Source: Alteromonas ponticola
Lineage (GTDB): Bacteria; Pseudomonadota; Gammaproteobacteria; Enterobacterales; Alteromonadaceae
Assembly (NCBI RefSeq): GCF_012911815.1
Contig: NZ_JAATNW010000005.1
Coordinates: 186,001 to 250,000 of the forward strand
DNA: 64,000 nucleotides
Reading direction: 5' to 3'
A model generated the notes under the pieces. That model ran no database searches and was not told where the DNA came from. It was given only the letters and a program-made list of their open reading frames with translations. This document shows, piece by piece, positions 1 through 8,490 of this stretch; within the stretch, counting starts at the first letter, position 1, and the number at the start of each line of letters is the position of its first letter. Both the position numbers and the translations under genes were made by a program.

Positions 1-576
1 AAGCAAAAACTGAAAGCCATGAAAGCCGTGCAGGGGCATGACTGGCGTGATTTTGACGTGCTCAAGGACAATGGTTTTAAAATATCTGGAGCCGACTACC
101 ATATGACCTATCGATTACTGGAAACCGGGTTCGTCGATTATTTTCCACGCTCCATCCTTGAAGTATGTGAAGAGTTAGATAGCCATCCCAAAGCAGTTAT
201 TTATCCTCATGTGGCGCTTTACTACCCCAACGTTATCCGCTTTTACACAAATAAGCAAAGAGCTACGTTGGCTAAACGACTAGAGCAGGGGCTGAACAAA
301 GCGTATGCAGACGGTGTCGTGTTGCACAGGCTGATGGCGCAGCCTTTCTTCCGCGATTTTGCTGCGTTAATTTACCAAAAGCGCATTATTAAGTTAAAGT
401 CTGATGTAAGCGCTCAAACAAATGCTCTGCTTTCGCACCCCCTGATTGACGAGGTTAACGACGTCATAAGTGCGCTGCCAGAGGAGTGGTATCAACCTGA
501 AAATAGCGGTCGCTGTGATTGGCGGGAGAGTGACGTTCCACCGCCAACCGAAGATAGTAGTCAACCAAGCAACTAG
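1..576 (+). CDS. Solute-binding-protein-like fragment (5' end outside window)
   Basis: The frame is open to the first base of the window, so only the last 191 or so residues are present. The sequence looks like the C-terminal lobe of a bacterial family 3 type periplasmic solute-binding protein: a 'D-Y-F-P-R-S' stretch, then 'Y-P-H-V-A-L-Y-Y-P' and a helical segment rich in Lys/Arg/Leu (K-R-L-E-Q-G-L), as seen in amino-acid-binding-like proteins that are common and functionally diverse in Alteromonadales. No membrane segment is visible in this part. The tail (last 25 residues) is polar and proline/serine rich. The ligand cannot be told. Family assignment rests on pattern resemblance only and is moderately uncertain. 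Confidence 0.55.
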   Translation, partial: KQKLKAMKAVQGHDWRDFDVLKDNGFKISGADYHMTYRLLETGFVDYFPRSILEVCEELDSHPKAVIYPHVALYYPNVIRFYTNKQRATLAKRLEQGLNKAYADGVVLHRLMAQPFFRDFAALIYQKRIIKLKSDVSAQTNALLSHPLIDEVNDVISALPEEWYQPENSGRCDWRESDVPPPTEDSSQPSN

Positions 577-586
577 CCCTAGGGGC

Positions 587-1198
587 TTACTGTGGCGGCA
601 GAACCGACGCTTTTTTGAGAATAATCATTTCTTTTGGTGCATTTTGCTCGCCTAAGGCCACAAGGTATTCTGTCTCAACTTCCGCCATCTTGTCGGCGAT
701 TGCTGAACCTTCCACTATCATGCCAAATACAGCATAACCCCAATTTCTACCCGGATTTAAACTTTCATTATCATTCACATTGAGAAAAAACTGACGGGTG
801 GCAGAGTGCGGTTCATTCTGGCGTGCCATTGAAATGGTGTGCAGGTCGTTAGTTAGACCATTACCCGACTCATTAAAAATAGGATCGTAAGTGACTTTCT
901 GCTCCAGTTCCGGAGAATAACCTCCCCCTTGCACCACAAAGCCCGGGACCACGCGATGGAAGATGGTGTTATTGTAGAGCCCGTTGGCGGTATAACGAAG
1001 AAAATTGTTTACCGTGATAGGCGCGCGACGGCGATCAAGTTCCACGATGATATCACCCATTGATGTTTCCAGTTTGACTCTGGGGTAATAATTATCTGGT
1101 TGTACTTTTGCACCATCATCAATGGGTTTAGCTAATGCCATCGATGACGCAAAACCGAGACAGATTATTAGACACGTGGCGAAGAGATGTTTCAACAT
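587..1198 (-). CDS. Periplasmic cyclophilin-type peptidyl-prolyl isomerase (PpiA-like)
   Basis: 203 residues with an N-terminal signal peptide (residues 1-23, ending in A-L-A-K). The rest is one cyclophilin domain (about 38-200) with the family hallmarks F-H-R-V-V-P-G-F-V-V-Q-G-G-G (catalytic Arg in FHR), S-A-T-R-Q-F-F-L-N-V and N-W-G-Y-A-V-F-G. Order and length match E. coli PpiA rather than cytoplasmic PpiB because of the export signal. It should catalyse cis-trans isomerisation of prolyl bonds during folding of secreted proteins in the periplasm. It sits convergently to the upstream fragment, with 10 bases between the two stops. It is probably monocistronic: rlmG, on the same strand, ends 20 bases before its start, so read-through from rlmG is also possible. 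Confidence 0.93.
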   Translation of the reverse strand: MLKHLFATCLIICLGFASSMALAKPIDDGAKVQPDNYYPRVKLETSMGDIIVELDRRRAPITVNNFLRYTANGLYNNTIFHRVVPGFVVQGGGYSPELEQKVTYDPIFNESGNGLTNDLHTISMARQNEPHSATRQFFLNVNDNESLNPGRNWGYAVFGMIVEGSAIADKMAEVETEYLVALGEQNAPKEMIILKKASVLPPQ

Positions 1199-1218
1199 TT
1201 TTTGATTCCTTTTTTACC

Positions 1219-2412
1219 TCACCGTTTCACGGCGCTTAAAATAACAAACTTTTGATTACTGGCGATAAGCTTAACGCCCCCATATATTCGCTTCAACTTG
1301 CCATGGTAATCCAGATGCCGATTTCCAACGACCAGCAGGTTACCCCCTCTGGCCAGAATGTCTCTGGCATCTTGAAACATCTGCCAGGCAATATGGTCGG
1401 TGATAGCATTTTGCTGATGAAATGGCGGGTTGCAAATCACCTTAGTTACCGGCGATGTATCTTGCGAGTTGATTAACTCTTCTAAACAGTTGCTGGCAAT
1501 GAACTGACAGTTTGCTAGCTGAAGTGGAAAGTTATCCTCTACATTTTGTTTCGCTGATGCCAGCGCCATGAATGATTCATCGACAAAACAAACTTTCACA
1601 CCATTCGTCTGTGATAACGCATGCAGGCCCAAAATACCGTTACCACACCCTAAATCAACCACATGATCTGACGCTTCAACATGCATGTGTTCAAGCATTA
1701 TGCGTGCACCGATATCGATTGACTGACTGGAGAACACGTTGGCATGATTACTCAGGCGTAGCCCGGTGCCATCTGGCAGCGTATGTTGCCAGACACTGGG
1801 GTAGGGTGAAGGCGGGGGCGAAGTACATTTGGCGTCAGTCGGTAATGCGAAAACTAAGCGGGATTTTTTCCTGGCAAGGGACGTACTGGTGGGGCCAACG
1901 TATTTCTCGAACAGCTGCAACACATTACGTGTAATACTTTTTGCCTTGGCCGCAGCAATAACAATGGTTTCAGGGGTGGCGACCTGCATTAGTGCAATCA
2001 ACTGATGTTCAAGCAAGCTGAGTGTGCGTGGAATTTTAATAATGGCGAGCGATGGCGTGTCCGTCAGTGCAGCGACACTGGTTATTGCTGTTACCGGTTG
2101 CTGTACAAGCTTTTCGCCAGACAGGGAGACCGCGTGAGCGTTGGCTGCCAGGTTTTCATGCAATGAACGGTGGGCGATCCAGGAATCAGACACCCATACC
2201 GGGTTACAGTGTGCAAACCAGCAGCCCAGTGCACCGAAATCGTCGTTAAATACCACCATACGCTGTAGCCGTTCAGGCTCGACAGATTCAATGATATAAT
2301 CAATCAATAATTCGTCTGCGCTGTCCCACGCCTGCAAGCTGACGTGCTGCGATTTAGCAGGGTAGCGGATCAGTTGTAAAGTCTGATCACGAAACGAAAA
2401 TGTTGTGTTCAT
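1219..2412 (-). CDS. rlmG: 23S rRNA (guanine-1835-N2)-methyltransferase RlmG
   Basis: 397 residues from the ATG at 2412. A longer reading from a TTG at 2451 would overlap the divergent alkB-type gene and is less likely. The protein has the RlmG/RsmC two-domain layout: a degenerate N-terminal methyltransferase-like domain (about 1-200; Q-A-W-D-S-A-D-E-L-L as in E. coli RlmG) and a C-terminal catalytic SAM domain with D-L-G-C-G-N-G-I-L-G (motif I) and C-N-P-P-F-H-Q-Q (N2-guanine target motif). The end (N-R-H-L-D-Y-H-x-K-L, F-V-I-L-S-A-V-K) matches RlmG better than RsmC. It methylates G1835 of 23S rRNA in the cytoplasm. It is transcribed divergently from the next gene with only 27 bases between starts, so the promoters must overlap one another or the genes. 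Confidence 0.93.
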   Translation of the reverse strand: MNTTFSFRDQTLQLIRYPAKSQHVSLQAWDSADELLIDYIIESVEPERLQRMVVFNDDFGALGCWFAHCNPVWVSDSWIAHRSLHENLAANAHAVSLSGEKLVQQPVTAITSVAALTDTPSLAIIKIPRTLSLLEHQLIALMQVATPETIVIAAAKAKSITRNVLQLFEKYVGPTSTSLARKKSRLVFALPTDAKCTSPPPSPYPSVWQHTLPDGTGLRLSNHANVFSSQSIDIGARIMLEHMHVEASDHVVDLGCGNGILGLHALSQTNGVKVCFVDESFMALASAKQNVEDNFPLQLANCQFIASNCLEELINSQDTSPVTKVICNPPFHQQNAITDHIAWQMFQDARDILARGGNLLVVGNRHLDYHGKLKRIYGGVKLIASNQKFVILSAVKR

Positions 2413-2439
2413 TTTTATCAGTTCTATTGAGGAGCGAAG

Positions 2440-3063
2440 TTGAAGCAGCAAGGCTTATTTGAGCAATCAACCGTAGATGGCGAAAGTTTACCTCTTCCTG
2501 ATGCAGATGTAACTTATTATGCAAACTGGTTATCTCAAGAAATGGCCGATGAATTGATGCAAAAGCTAAAAGGCGGAATTAACTGGCAGCAGGAATCAAT
2601 CACGCTTTATGGTAAACGCCATAGGGTGCCCAGATTGCAGGCGTGGCATGGTGATTCTGAGTGCCTTTATCAATATTCCGGACTGACATTAGAGCCAAAA
2701 CCCTGGGATACGCCGCTGACTTTTCTGAAAAACCGTTGTGAAAGCTTAATCGGCAGCAGATTTAACAGTGTGTTGCTGAATTGGTATCGGAATGGGCAGG
2801 ACAGCATGGGCCTACACGCTGATGATGAGCCGGAACTGGGCAGGCAACCTGTTATTGCTTCTGTAACGCTGGGGGCAGAAAGAGCCTTCATTTTTAAGCA
2901 CCGAACCTTGTCTCAGCGACACACGATAACACTGCATCACGGCAGTTTGCTGATAATGGCAGGGTCAACACAACAACATTATCTGCACGGCATCAACAAG
3001 ACCGTCAAGCCGGTAGGTGATAGAATTAATTTAACATTCCGCTATATACATCCACAGGATTGA
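2440..3063 (+). CDS. AlkB-family 2-oxoglutarate/Fe(II) dioxygenase
   Basis: 207 residues with a TTG start preceded by a GGAG Shine-Dalgarno about 5 bases upstream. The next in-frame ATG is 34 codons in and would truncate the fold. The iron ligands are visible: H126-x-D128 (L-H-A-D-D-E) and H183 (Y-L-H-G-I), with the 2-oxoglutarate arginines in R-I-N-L-T-F-R near the C-terminus. The N-x-W-Y-R-N-G-x-D-x-M-G-L-H signature is that of the short ALKBH2/3-like bacterial class rather than E. coli AlkB itself. Such enzymes oxidatively remove methyl lesions (1-meA, 3-meC) from DNA or RNA. It is followed 2 bases later by bolA, suggesting a two-gene operon. Substrate preference is not readable from sequence. 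Confidence 0.92.
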   Translation: MKQQGLFEQSTVDGESLPLPDADVTYYANWLSQEMADELMQKLKGGINWQQESITLYGKRHRVPRLQAWHGDSECLYQYSGLTLEPKPWDTPLTFLKNRCESLIGSRFNSVLLNWYRNGQDSMGLHADDEPELGRQPVIASVTLGAERAFIFKHRTLSQRHTITLHHGSLLIMAGSTQQHYLHGINKTVKPVGDRINLTFRYIHPQD

Positions 3064-3065
3064 AA

Positions 3066-3389
3066 ATGCAGGTAAAACCGTTTATTGAATCAACTCTTAC
3101 TGCGAATCTTCAGCCAATTGTTCTTGAGGTGCTGGACGAAAGCTTTATGCACAATGTTCCAGCAGGGGCGCAGAGCCATTGGAAAGTTACCGTTGTCAGC
3201 GAAGCATTTTCAGGTCTTCGCCTGATACAACGGCACCGAAGAATAAATGAGTTACTTAGTGAGGCGCTCGCGGGCCCGGTCCATGCGCTGTCATTACATA
3301 CATTTACCCCACACGAGTGGCAACAGCGGGGAGAAAGTGTCACCGCCTCGCCGCAATGCCTTGGTGGCAGCAAAGATGCATCCAGTTAA
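3066..3389 (+). CDS. bolA: BolA family regulator
   Basis: 107 residues from the ATG at 3066, two bases after the stop of the dioxygenase gene. An alternative TTG overlapping that stop would add two residues. The protein matches E. coli BolA almost end to end: L-E-V-x-D-E-S-x-x-H-N-V-P-A-G-A-x-S-H-W-K-V, R-H-R-x-I-N, H-A-L-S-L-H-T-F-T-P-H-E-W and A-S-P-x-C. BolA proteins bind DNA and partner with monothiol glutaredoxins through the conserved histidine (here in H-T-F) to hold a [2Fe-2S] cluster. In E. coli BolA controls cell shape and stress or biofilm genes. Role here inferred by homology. Co-transcription with the AlkB-type gene is inferred from spacing. Confidence 0.95.
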   Translation: MQVKPFIESTLTANLQPIVLEVLDESFMHNVPAGAQSHWKVTVVSEAFSGLRLIQRHRRINELLSEALAGPVHALSLHTFTPHEWQQRGESVTASPQCLGGSKDASS

Positions 3390-3494
3390 ATATATTAAGG
3401 GTGACGAACGATATTCTGAATGAAGACAGCCTTTGTGCTGATCACTTTATTTGCTGAACAGGTACAAAAAGAAAACATTTTTTAGCGGGTAGTT

Positions 3495-4175
3495 ATGGTC
3501 ACTGACAGATCAACCTTGTTTTCTCCTAGAACACTTCTTCTTGTATGGCTCATTAGCGGATTATGCTGGGGCTTTTTACAGCTTGCCATGGTCATCATGG
3601 CTGGTGAAACCTTTGCCATTGATTCCACGATCATGTATGCGTTGCGAAGTGGCGCTGATTTATCTGATCCTGTCGGGCCTGGGTGGTTAGAAGAGATCAT
3701 GCGCGATGCCACTGCGCTGGGTAGCAACTGGCTTTTAATAGCGATTACCCTGGTGGTCGCCTGGTATTTAGTATTGATAGATCGAAAGCGTATGGCTGCT
3801 TTTCTCATTCTCGCCATTATTTCGGGTATTGCGGTCAGTTTTGCGTTGAAACTGGGCTTTTCCCGTCCACGGCCAGACCTGGTTCCTCATCACACGCGTA
3901 TTTATACCAGTAGCTTTCCATCAGGTCATGCGATGATGTCAGCGGTGACTTACCTCACCCTGGCCGGGCTGTTGGCGCAGATACAAAGCCGTCGCGTAAT
4001 AAAGGCCCTGGTGTTTTTCGTAGCTATTTTCACCATGGTGCTGGTGGGAGCTTCACGCGTCTATTTGGGTGTACACTGGCCCAGCGACGTGGTGGCAGGA
4101 TGGTGTGCGGGGGCATTCTGGGCAATGATGTGCTTTCACGTCGCCAAATTTTTCCGCCTGCGGCGCGCAGATTAG
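3495..4175 (+). CDS. PAP2-family membrane phosphatase
   Basis: 226 residues with about six hydrophobic helices. The three phosphatidic-acid-phosphatase type 2 motifs are all present: K-L-G-F-S-R-P-R-P (motif 1, KX6RP), P-S-G-H (motif 2) and S-R-V-Y-L-G-V-H-W-P-S-D (motif 3, SRX5HX3D). An intact active site on the periplasmic side of the inner membrane is expected. Family members remove phosphate from undecaprenyl pyrophosphate, phosphatidylglycerol phosphate or phosphatidic acid. The substrate is not decided by sequence, although an UppP-type undecaprenyl pyrophosphatase is also encoded at 35.3 kb. Its stop codon overlaps the stop of the convergent diguanylate cyclase gene (shared TTAG), leaving no room for a terminator between them. 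Confidence 0.92.
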   Translation: MVTDRSTLFSPRTLLLVWLISGLCWGFLQLAMVIMAGETFAIDSTIMYALRSGADLSDPVGPGWLEEIMRDATALGSNWLLIAITLVVAWYLVLIDRKRMAAFLILAIISGIAVSFALKLGFSRPRPDLVPHHTRIYTSSFPSGHAMMSAVTYLTLAGLLAQIQSRRVIKALVFFVAIFTMVLVGASRVYLGVHWPSDVVAGWCAGAFWAMMCFHVAKFFRLRRAD

Positions 4176-5605
4176 CCTTTTCGTAATATCTCCGGGTGTC
4201 CATCTACTTTCGCTTCCTGCTCCTGGCGCTCGGAATGCCAGGTACGGGTAGGTCGTTGCACACGGTTTCTGCCTGAACGCTTGGCCAGATACAGGGCCGC
4301 GTCGGCACTTTTAATCAGTTCATCGCCATCAGAGACTGATGTAGGTGTCAGGCTAGACACGCCTAAGCTAGCGGTGACTGTCACATGGTCACCATCGGCA
4401 AGTCGAAACGGGGTATTACTGATATCCTTGCGGATATCTTCGGCCAGTTCAAACGCTGAATGCTCTGCTGTATCCGGCAACAGCACCGCAAATTCTTCCC
4501 CGCCGTAACGTGCGGCTACATCTGCAGGGCGGCTGATAAATTTGCGAATACTGGCAGCAACCTGTTCGAGGCATTTATCGCCCGTCTGGTGCCCATATGA
4601 ATCATTGAATGATTTAAAAAAATCAATATCCAGCATAATCAGACTCATCGTTTTTCTTTCACGCGTGGCACGCCTGATTTCTTCCGCTAAGCGTTCGTCA
4701 AATTCTCTACGGTTAGATAATTGAGTCAACTTGTCAATTGAGGCAATTTTTCGTAACTCTCGGTTCTGGTCAATCACCCTTAAATAAAGTGCCATGGTGT
4801 CGAGCAATAACGCTACAAACACTGACCCAGAGGAGATAAGGCTAAGCACCCGGGCTGCATACCAACCCACGCTGAAGCGGGAGCCGGAATAAACCGAAAC
4901 TATGCCTTCACAAAATGCGGCCAGCATGGCTACCGCCAACCAGGCATAAATATCAGTTTGAAAACGACCTTTTACTACCACCATAAAAAGCGCAGCTGCA
5001 CAGCTGATGGCTACCAGCGGACCGATGACCTGAGTCAGAAGGTTGCCAAACTGGTTGTCGGTGCCCACCATCTCTGGGAAGGAAACCCAGCCGAATAATG
5101 AAAAAGAAAGTACGATGGCAATAATGATGAGTTCAGCGGTGTACAGATACCAGGCCCAGAAAACAGGGCGGTGGGTTATCACAGGATTGGAGCCATTTAA
5201 TCCCAACGCAATTGCAATGATGACAGGAAATCCTACATGCCAGAATGTCCATAGCCAGGATGCCTCTTTACCGCCAGCTCTGAATGATGAAGTGAGCGAA
5301 ATGGTGTCATTCAGCAGCATGATTTGGACAGGTGAAATCAGCGCTACCCACAAATAGGCCATGGAAAGAAATGCGTAAGTAAAGCGGCCAGTGCGTAAGA
5401 ATTGCGATAGTAACAGTAGCGAGGTAATGACTTCGAAAATAAATACCGCAGTTCCGTAAGATCCTAGAAAGGAGGGCGAAACTGTGCCTTCCGCTGTCCC
5501 ATTAACAATAGCCCAGCCACTGCCCAGCAACAGTATAATGCTGACAATTGCGATACTGATGTATTGCTTTGTACCGGGTTGGATATCTAACTGTCTTACA
5601 GGCAT
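4172..5605 (-). CDS. Membrane diguanylate cyclase with multi-helix sensor (MASE4-like)
   Basis: 477 residues. The N-terminal 270 or so residues hold about seven or eight hydrophobic helices resembling the MASE4 integral-membrane sensor domain. A GGDEF domain follows (about 285-450). The catalytic motif is G368-G-E-E-F372, and an inhibitory I-site R359-P-A-D362 lies exactly five residues before it, so the enzyme should make cyclic di-GMP from GTP and be product-inhibited. No EAL domain is present. The C-terminal 30 residues are charged and probably disordered. It is monocistronic, with the 392-base region to the SulP gene acting as a divergent promoter area. The signal sensed is unknown. Confidence 0.92.
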   Translation of the reverse strand: MPVRQLDIQPGTKQYISIAIVSIILLLGSGWAIVNGTAEGTVSPSFLGSYGTAVFIFEVITSLLLLSQFLRTGRFTYAFLSMAYLWVALISPVQIMLLNDTISLTSSFRAGGKEASWLWTFWHVGFPVIIAIALGLNGSNPVITHRPVFWAWYLYTAELIIIAIVLSFSLFGWVSFPEMVGTDNQFGNLLTQVIGPLVAISCAAALFMVVVKGRFQTDIYAWLAVAMLAAFCEGIVSVYSGSRFSVGWYAARVLSLISSGSVFVALLLDTMALYLRVIDQNRELRKIASIDKLTQLSNRREFDERLAEEIRRATRERKTMSLIMLDIDFFKSFNDSYGHQTGDKCLEQVAASIRKFISRPADVAARYGGEEFAVLLPDTAEHSAFELAEDIRKDISNTPFRLADGDHVTVTASLGVSSLTPTSVSDGDELIKSADAALYLAKRSGRNRVQRPTRTWHSERQEQEAKVDGHPEILRKG

Positions 5606-5997
5606 TTTAACGTTTCGCGAACTTTTAAGGTTAAATTTTTTTTAATAATTACTTGCAAGCAAGAACTTTGCCCATTGGGACAGAAAAGGCGATAAACACA
5701 AAAAACGCAGACGATATGGTTAACACACAAGTACGAATTCAAGCGGTAATTGATACGACATTTGTCTCACTGCGGGTTCAAAACGCGGGCAGTGATTGCT
5801 GAAAAGATACGCACCATAGAATGCATCAATGGAGATGCGAGCCGGGTTGCATCTGCAACGCTGTATACCGGCTAAAGGGTGGCAAAATGTAAGAAAAGCA
5901 GGAAATTCGCTAGTTTAACATTCTGTTAAAAGATTTTAATCCTTGCGCGTGATAGTATTAGCGCCGCTAAATTTCGAGAATAATCAAGTGAAAAGAC
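5606..5997. other. 392-base divergent intergenic region (cyclase / SulP)
   Basis: No protein-coding gene is evident. It contains a perfect six-base inverted repeat, TTTAAC-N5-GTTAAA (5914-5930), 68 bases before the SulP start, and a candidate hairpin at 5841-5872 (GCCGG/CCGGC outer arms and GTTGC/GCAAC inner arms). Promoters for the two divergent genes must lie here. A TAGTAT hexamer (5953-5958) is a possible -10 for the SulP gene but has no good -35. Confidence 0.5.
5914..5930. promoter_or_regulatory. Inverted repeat, candidate operator upstream of SulP gene
   Basis: TTTAAC and GTTAAA arms are perfectly complementary and separated by five bases (17 bases in all), lying just upstream of the plausible SulP promoter. 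The symmetry suits a dimeric repressor or activator, but the cognate regulator is unknown and chance in AT-rich sequence is possible. Confidence 0.3.
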
Positions 5998-7563
5998 ATG
6001 TTTGATATCATAACCCGCCGCGACGGTAACGTTAAGAATGACGTGCTGTCGGGCATTACCGTCGCACTGGCATTAGTGCCCGAAGCGGTCGCCTTTGCGT
6101 TCGTGGCCGGGGTAGAACCCATGATCGGTTTATATGCAGCATTTATGATGGGGCTGATCACATCTGCCATCGGGGGCAGACCGGGCATGATTTCTGGCGC
6201 TACCGGCGCTATGGCGGTGGTCATGGTGGCTCTGGTGGCAAATCATGGCGTGCAATATCTGTTTGCCGCGGTGGTTTTAGCCGGAGTTCTGCAAATTCTA
6301 TGTGGCGTGTTTCGACTGGGCAAATTTATACGTCTGGTGCCATACCCCGTGATGCTGGGCTTTGTAAACGGCTTAGCTATAGTAATATTTCTGGCTCAGC
6401 TGGGCCAGTTTCAAGTATTGAGTCCGGCGGGCACAGTCGAGTGGATGCAAGGTAGCATGCTTGCCTGGATGGTGGGGTTAGTGGCCCTGACTATGGGGAT
6501 CATTTATTTCCTACCTAAGTTAACCACCGCCATTCCGGCCTCGCTGGTCGCCATTGTCACTGTGACTCTGCTGGTTCACGGCTTGGATTTGGAAGCACGT
6601 ACGGTAATTGATTTTGTACGTGATCTGCTCCCTGCTGAGCAACGTGACAGTGCAACTTTGGCGGGAGAGCTTCCCAGCTTCGCCATTCCTATGGTCCCTT
6701 TGACCTGGGAAACATTTATGATTGTACTGCCAACATCGGTCATTTTATGCCTGGTGGGCTTAATTGAATCATTATTGACACTCTCGTTAATCGATGACAT
6801 GACCGATACCCGCGGACGTGGTAATCAAGAGTGCGTAGGTCAGGGCGTCGCTAACACGGTTAACGGCTTCTTTGGTGGCATGGGTGGCTGCGCAATGATT
6901 GGTCAAAGTATGATCAATATCAATTCTGGTGGTCGCGGCCGTCTTTCGGGAATAACTGCCGCATTGGTGTTACTGGGCTTTATCTTATTCGCTGCGCCGC
7001 TGATTGAAATGATCCCGCTAGCAGCATTGGTTGGGGTGATGTTCGTGGTCGTAATTGGCACCTTTGAGTGGGCGTCATTCCGTATTATTCGCGGTGTAAA
7101 CAAGGAAGATGCATTCGTTCTATTTCTGGTTACCGCGGTGACCGTGATTGCCGATTTAGCCATAGCGGTGGTTGTCGGGGTGATTGTTTCAGCGTTGGTG
7201 TTTGCCTGGAAACATGCTCGTCACATTGTTGCCGAGACACACATTGATGATGACGGCTGGAAAGTATACGAATTGAACGGGCCATTGTTCTTTGGATCAG
7301 TGTCACATTTTCGTGATTTGTTTAATATCGACAGCGATCCGGAACACGTGGTCATCGATTTTAATGAAAGCCGGATCTGGGATTCATCTGGTATCGATGC
7401 ACTCGATACGCTGGCGGACAAGTACGAAGCTAAGGGCAAAAAATTGCACATTCGACACATCAGTTCAGAATGTCGTGGTCTACTCAATCATGCTGACAAG
7501 TTTGTTGAGATAAACGTAAAAGAAGATCCCCGTTACCGAATTATGTCGGACGAACTAGGTTAG
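5998..7563 (+). CDS. SulP family anion transporter with STAS domain
   Basis: 521 residues. The first 400 or so form the SLC26/SulP transport domain, with 10-14 hydrophobic segments and the early signature A-L-V-P-E-A-V-A-F-A-F-V-A-G-V-x-P, followed by G-L-Y-A-A-F and a glycine-rich G-G-R-P-G-M-I-S-G-A-T-G-A. The C-terminal 100 residues are a STAS domain (V-V-I-D-F-N-E-S-R-I-W-D-S-S-G-I-D-A-L) on the cytoplasmic face. Bacterial SulP proteins carry sulfate, bicarbonate or dicarboxylates, often with sodium or protons. The substrate is not evident, since no carbonic anhydrase or sulfur genes are adjacent. It is monocistronic and closed by a strong bidirectional terminator. Confidence 0.95.
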   Translation: MFDIITRRDGNVKNDVLSGITVALALVPEAVAFAFVAGVEPMIGLYAAFMMGLITSAIGGRPGMISGATGAMAVVMVALVANHGVQYLFAAVVLAGVLQILCGVFRLGKFIRLVPYPVMLGFVNGLAIVIFLAQLGQFQVLSPAGTVEWMQGSMLAWMVGLVALTMGIIYFLPKLTTAIPASLVAIVTVTLLVHGLDLEARTVIDFVRDLLPAEQRDSATLAGELPSFAIPMVPLTWETFMIVLPTSVILCLVGLIESLLTLSLIDDMTDTRGRGNQECVGQGVANTVNGFFGGMGGCAMIGQSMININSGGRGRLSGITAALVLLGFILFAAPLIEMIPLAALVGVMFVVVIGTFEWASFRIIRGVNKEDAFVLFLVTAVTVIADLAIAVVVGVIVSALVFAWKHARHIVAETHIDDDGWKVYELNGPLFFGSVSHFRDLFNIDSDPEHVVIDFNESRIWDSSGIDALDTLADKYEAKGKKLHIRHISSECRGLLNHADKFVEINVKEDPRYRIMSDELG

Positions 7564-7581
7564 TACTAACCAATAGACAAT

Positions 7582-7614
7582 AAAAAAGGCGCGATAATTA
7601 TCGCGCCTTTTTTT
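7582..7614. terminator. Bidirectional rho-independent terminator (SulP gene / dsbA)
   Basis: Self-complementary stem AAGGCGCGATAA/TTATCGCGCCTT flanked by an A-run on one side and a T-run on the other, so it can act on both strands. It lies 18 bases after the SulP stop and is also reached by transcripts leaving dsbA. Confidence 0.9.
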
Positions 7615-7746
7615 ATTCAATTATCTCGTCTTAAACTACATTAATATAAAGAAATCCTCTTTATATCAACCAATTCCCAGACGACACCAACCTCTTTGAA
7701 TACACACCACCGACACCCTATAGACTGTATTGGTTTTGCTGGATCG

Positions 7747-8373
7747 CTAGTTTTGTGAGGTTAGCCACACAATCAAATCAACCATATCATCAGGCGTCAT
7801 ATCACGGGTAAAAATTGGCTTGTATTTGCCGTTGATAATAAAAGTCGGCACGCCACTTAAATATTCGCGGTACATATCAACTTGCTGATTATTTTTCTTG
7901 AACATGCTGTTGACGCCAAAACTGTTGGCGAGTTTATCAAATTCAGCTTTATCAATACCATTGACCACAAAGATGTCTTTTAAATCTTTCATGCCAGTAA
8001 CACTGCCGCGCTGCTTATGAATATAAGCAAAGATTGCTTCGTTGAGTTTTTCTTCCTGTTTGACGGCCTGTCCAATCATCATTGCGCGCGTGGCATCATC
8101 CTGAACGTCTGGTCCGGTGAAACGCATAAAATTCACGTGTACCTTGGTGAACTTGGCATCTTCTGCAAGCTTGCTTTTAATTTGGGCGACTAACGGCTCA
8201 AAGTTATAGCAGTGGGGACACCAGAATGAAAAAAACTCCTTAACTTCAGGTGACGCGGTCGCCTCTTCATCCAGTACTTCGAAATGTGTGCCTTCTTGCC
8301 ATTTGGCTGGCTGAGCACAAGCCTGTAATGGAACTAAAATGGCCATCAACATTAGTAACGCAAACTTTTTCAT
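7747..8373 (-). CDS. dsbA: Thiol:disulfide interchange protein DsbA
   Basis: 208 residues with a signal peptide (first 20 residues). The active site C52-P-H-C55 sits in F-F-S-F-W-C-P-H-C, exactly the DsbA motif, and the cis-proline loop is G-V-P-T-F-I-I-N-G. It has a thioredoxin fold with a helical insertion and introduces disulfides into periplasmic proteins, being re-oxidised by DsbB (not in this window). In E. coli dsbA lies directly downstream of srkA. Here the same two genes keep their orientation but are separated by a B12-controlled receptor gene, so dsbA probably uses its own promoter in the 117-base gap upstream. LptD, also encoded in this window, is a known client type. Confidence 0.96.
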   Translation of the reverse strand: MKKFALLMLMAILVPLQACAQPAKWQEGTHFEVLDEEATASPEVKEFFSFWCPHCYNFEPLVAQIKSKLAEDAKFTKVHVNFMRFTGPDVQDDATRAMMIGQAVKQEEKLNEAIFAYIHKQRGSVTGMKDLKDIFVVNGIDKAEFDKLANSFGVNSMFKKNNQQVDMYREYLSGVPTFIINGKYKPIFTRDMTPDDMVDLIVWLTSQN

Positions 8374-8469
8374 CTTGTTTTTACCCTTATAAAAAAACCG
8401 CTTAAGATTATCACAGCGAAATTAACAGGCAAAGCGCCATACCGTCAATTGGTTAGCGCTTTACTTTAC

Positions 8470-8489
8470 AGCAGCTGAAGACAGCTGCT
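8470..8489 (-). terminator. Hairpin just after the btuB-type gene
   Basis: A perfect eight-base stem AGCAGCTG/CAGCTGCT with a four-base loop begins one base after the receptor stop codon. No T-run follows on the minus strand, so it may be a processing or mRNA-stabilising stem rather than an efficient intrinsic terminator. Confidence 0.4.
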
Positions 8490-8490
8490 A

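Noticed and set aside
3420-3485. A 21-codon ORF starting M-K-T-A-F-V-L-I between bolA and the PAP2 gene
   Set aside because: No Shine-Dalgarno, no conservation evidence, and it is short enough to occur by chance.
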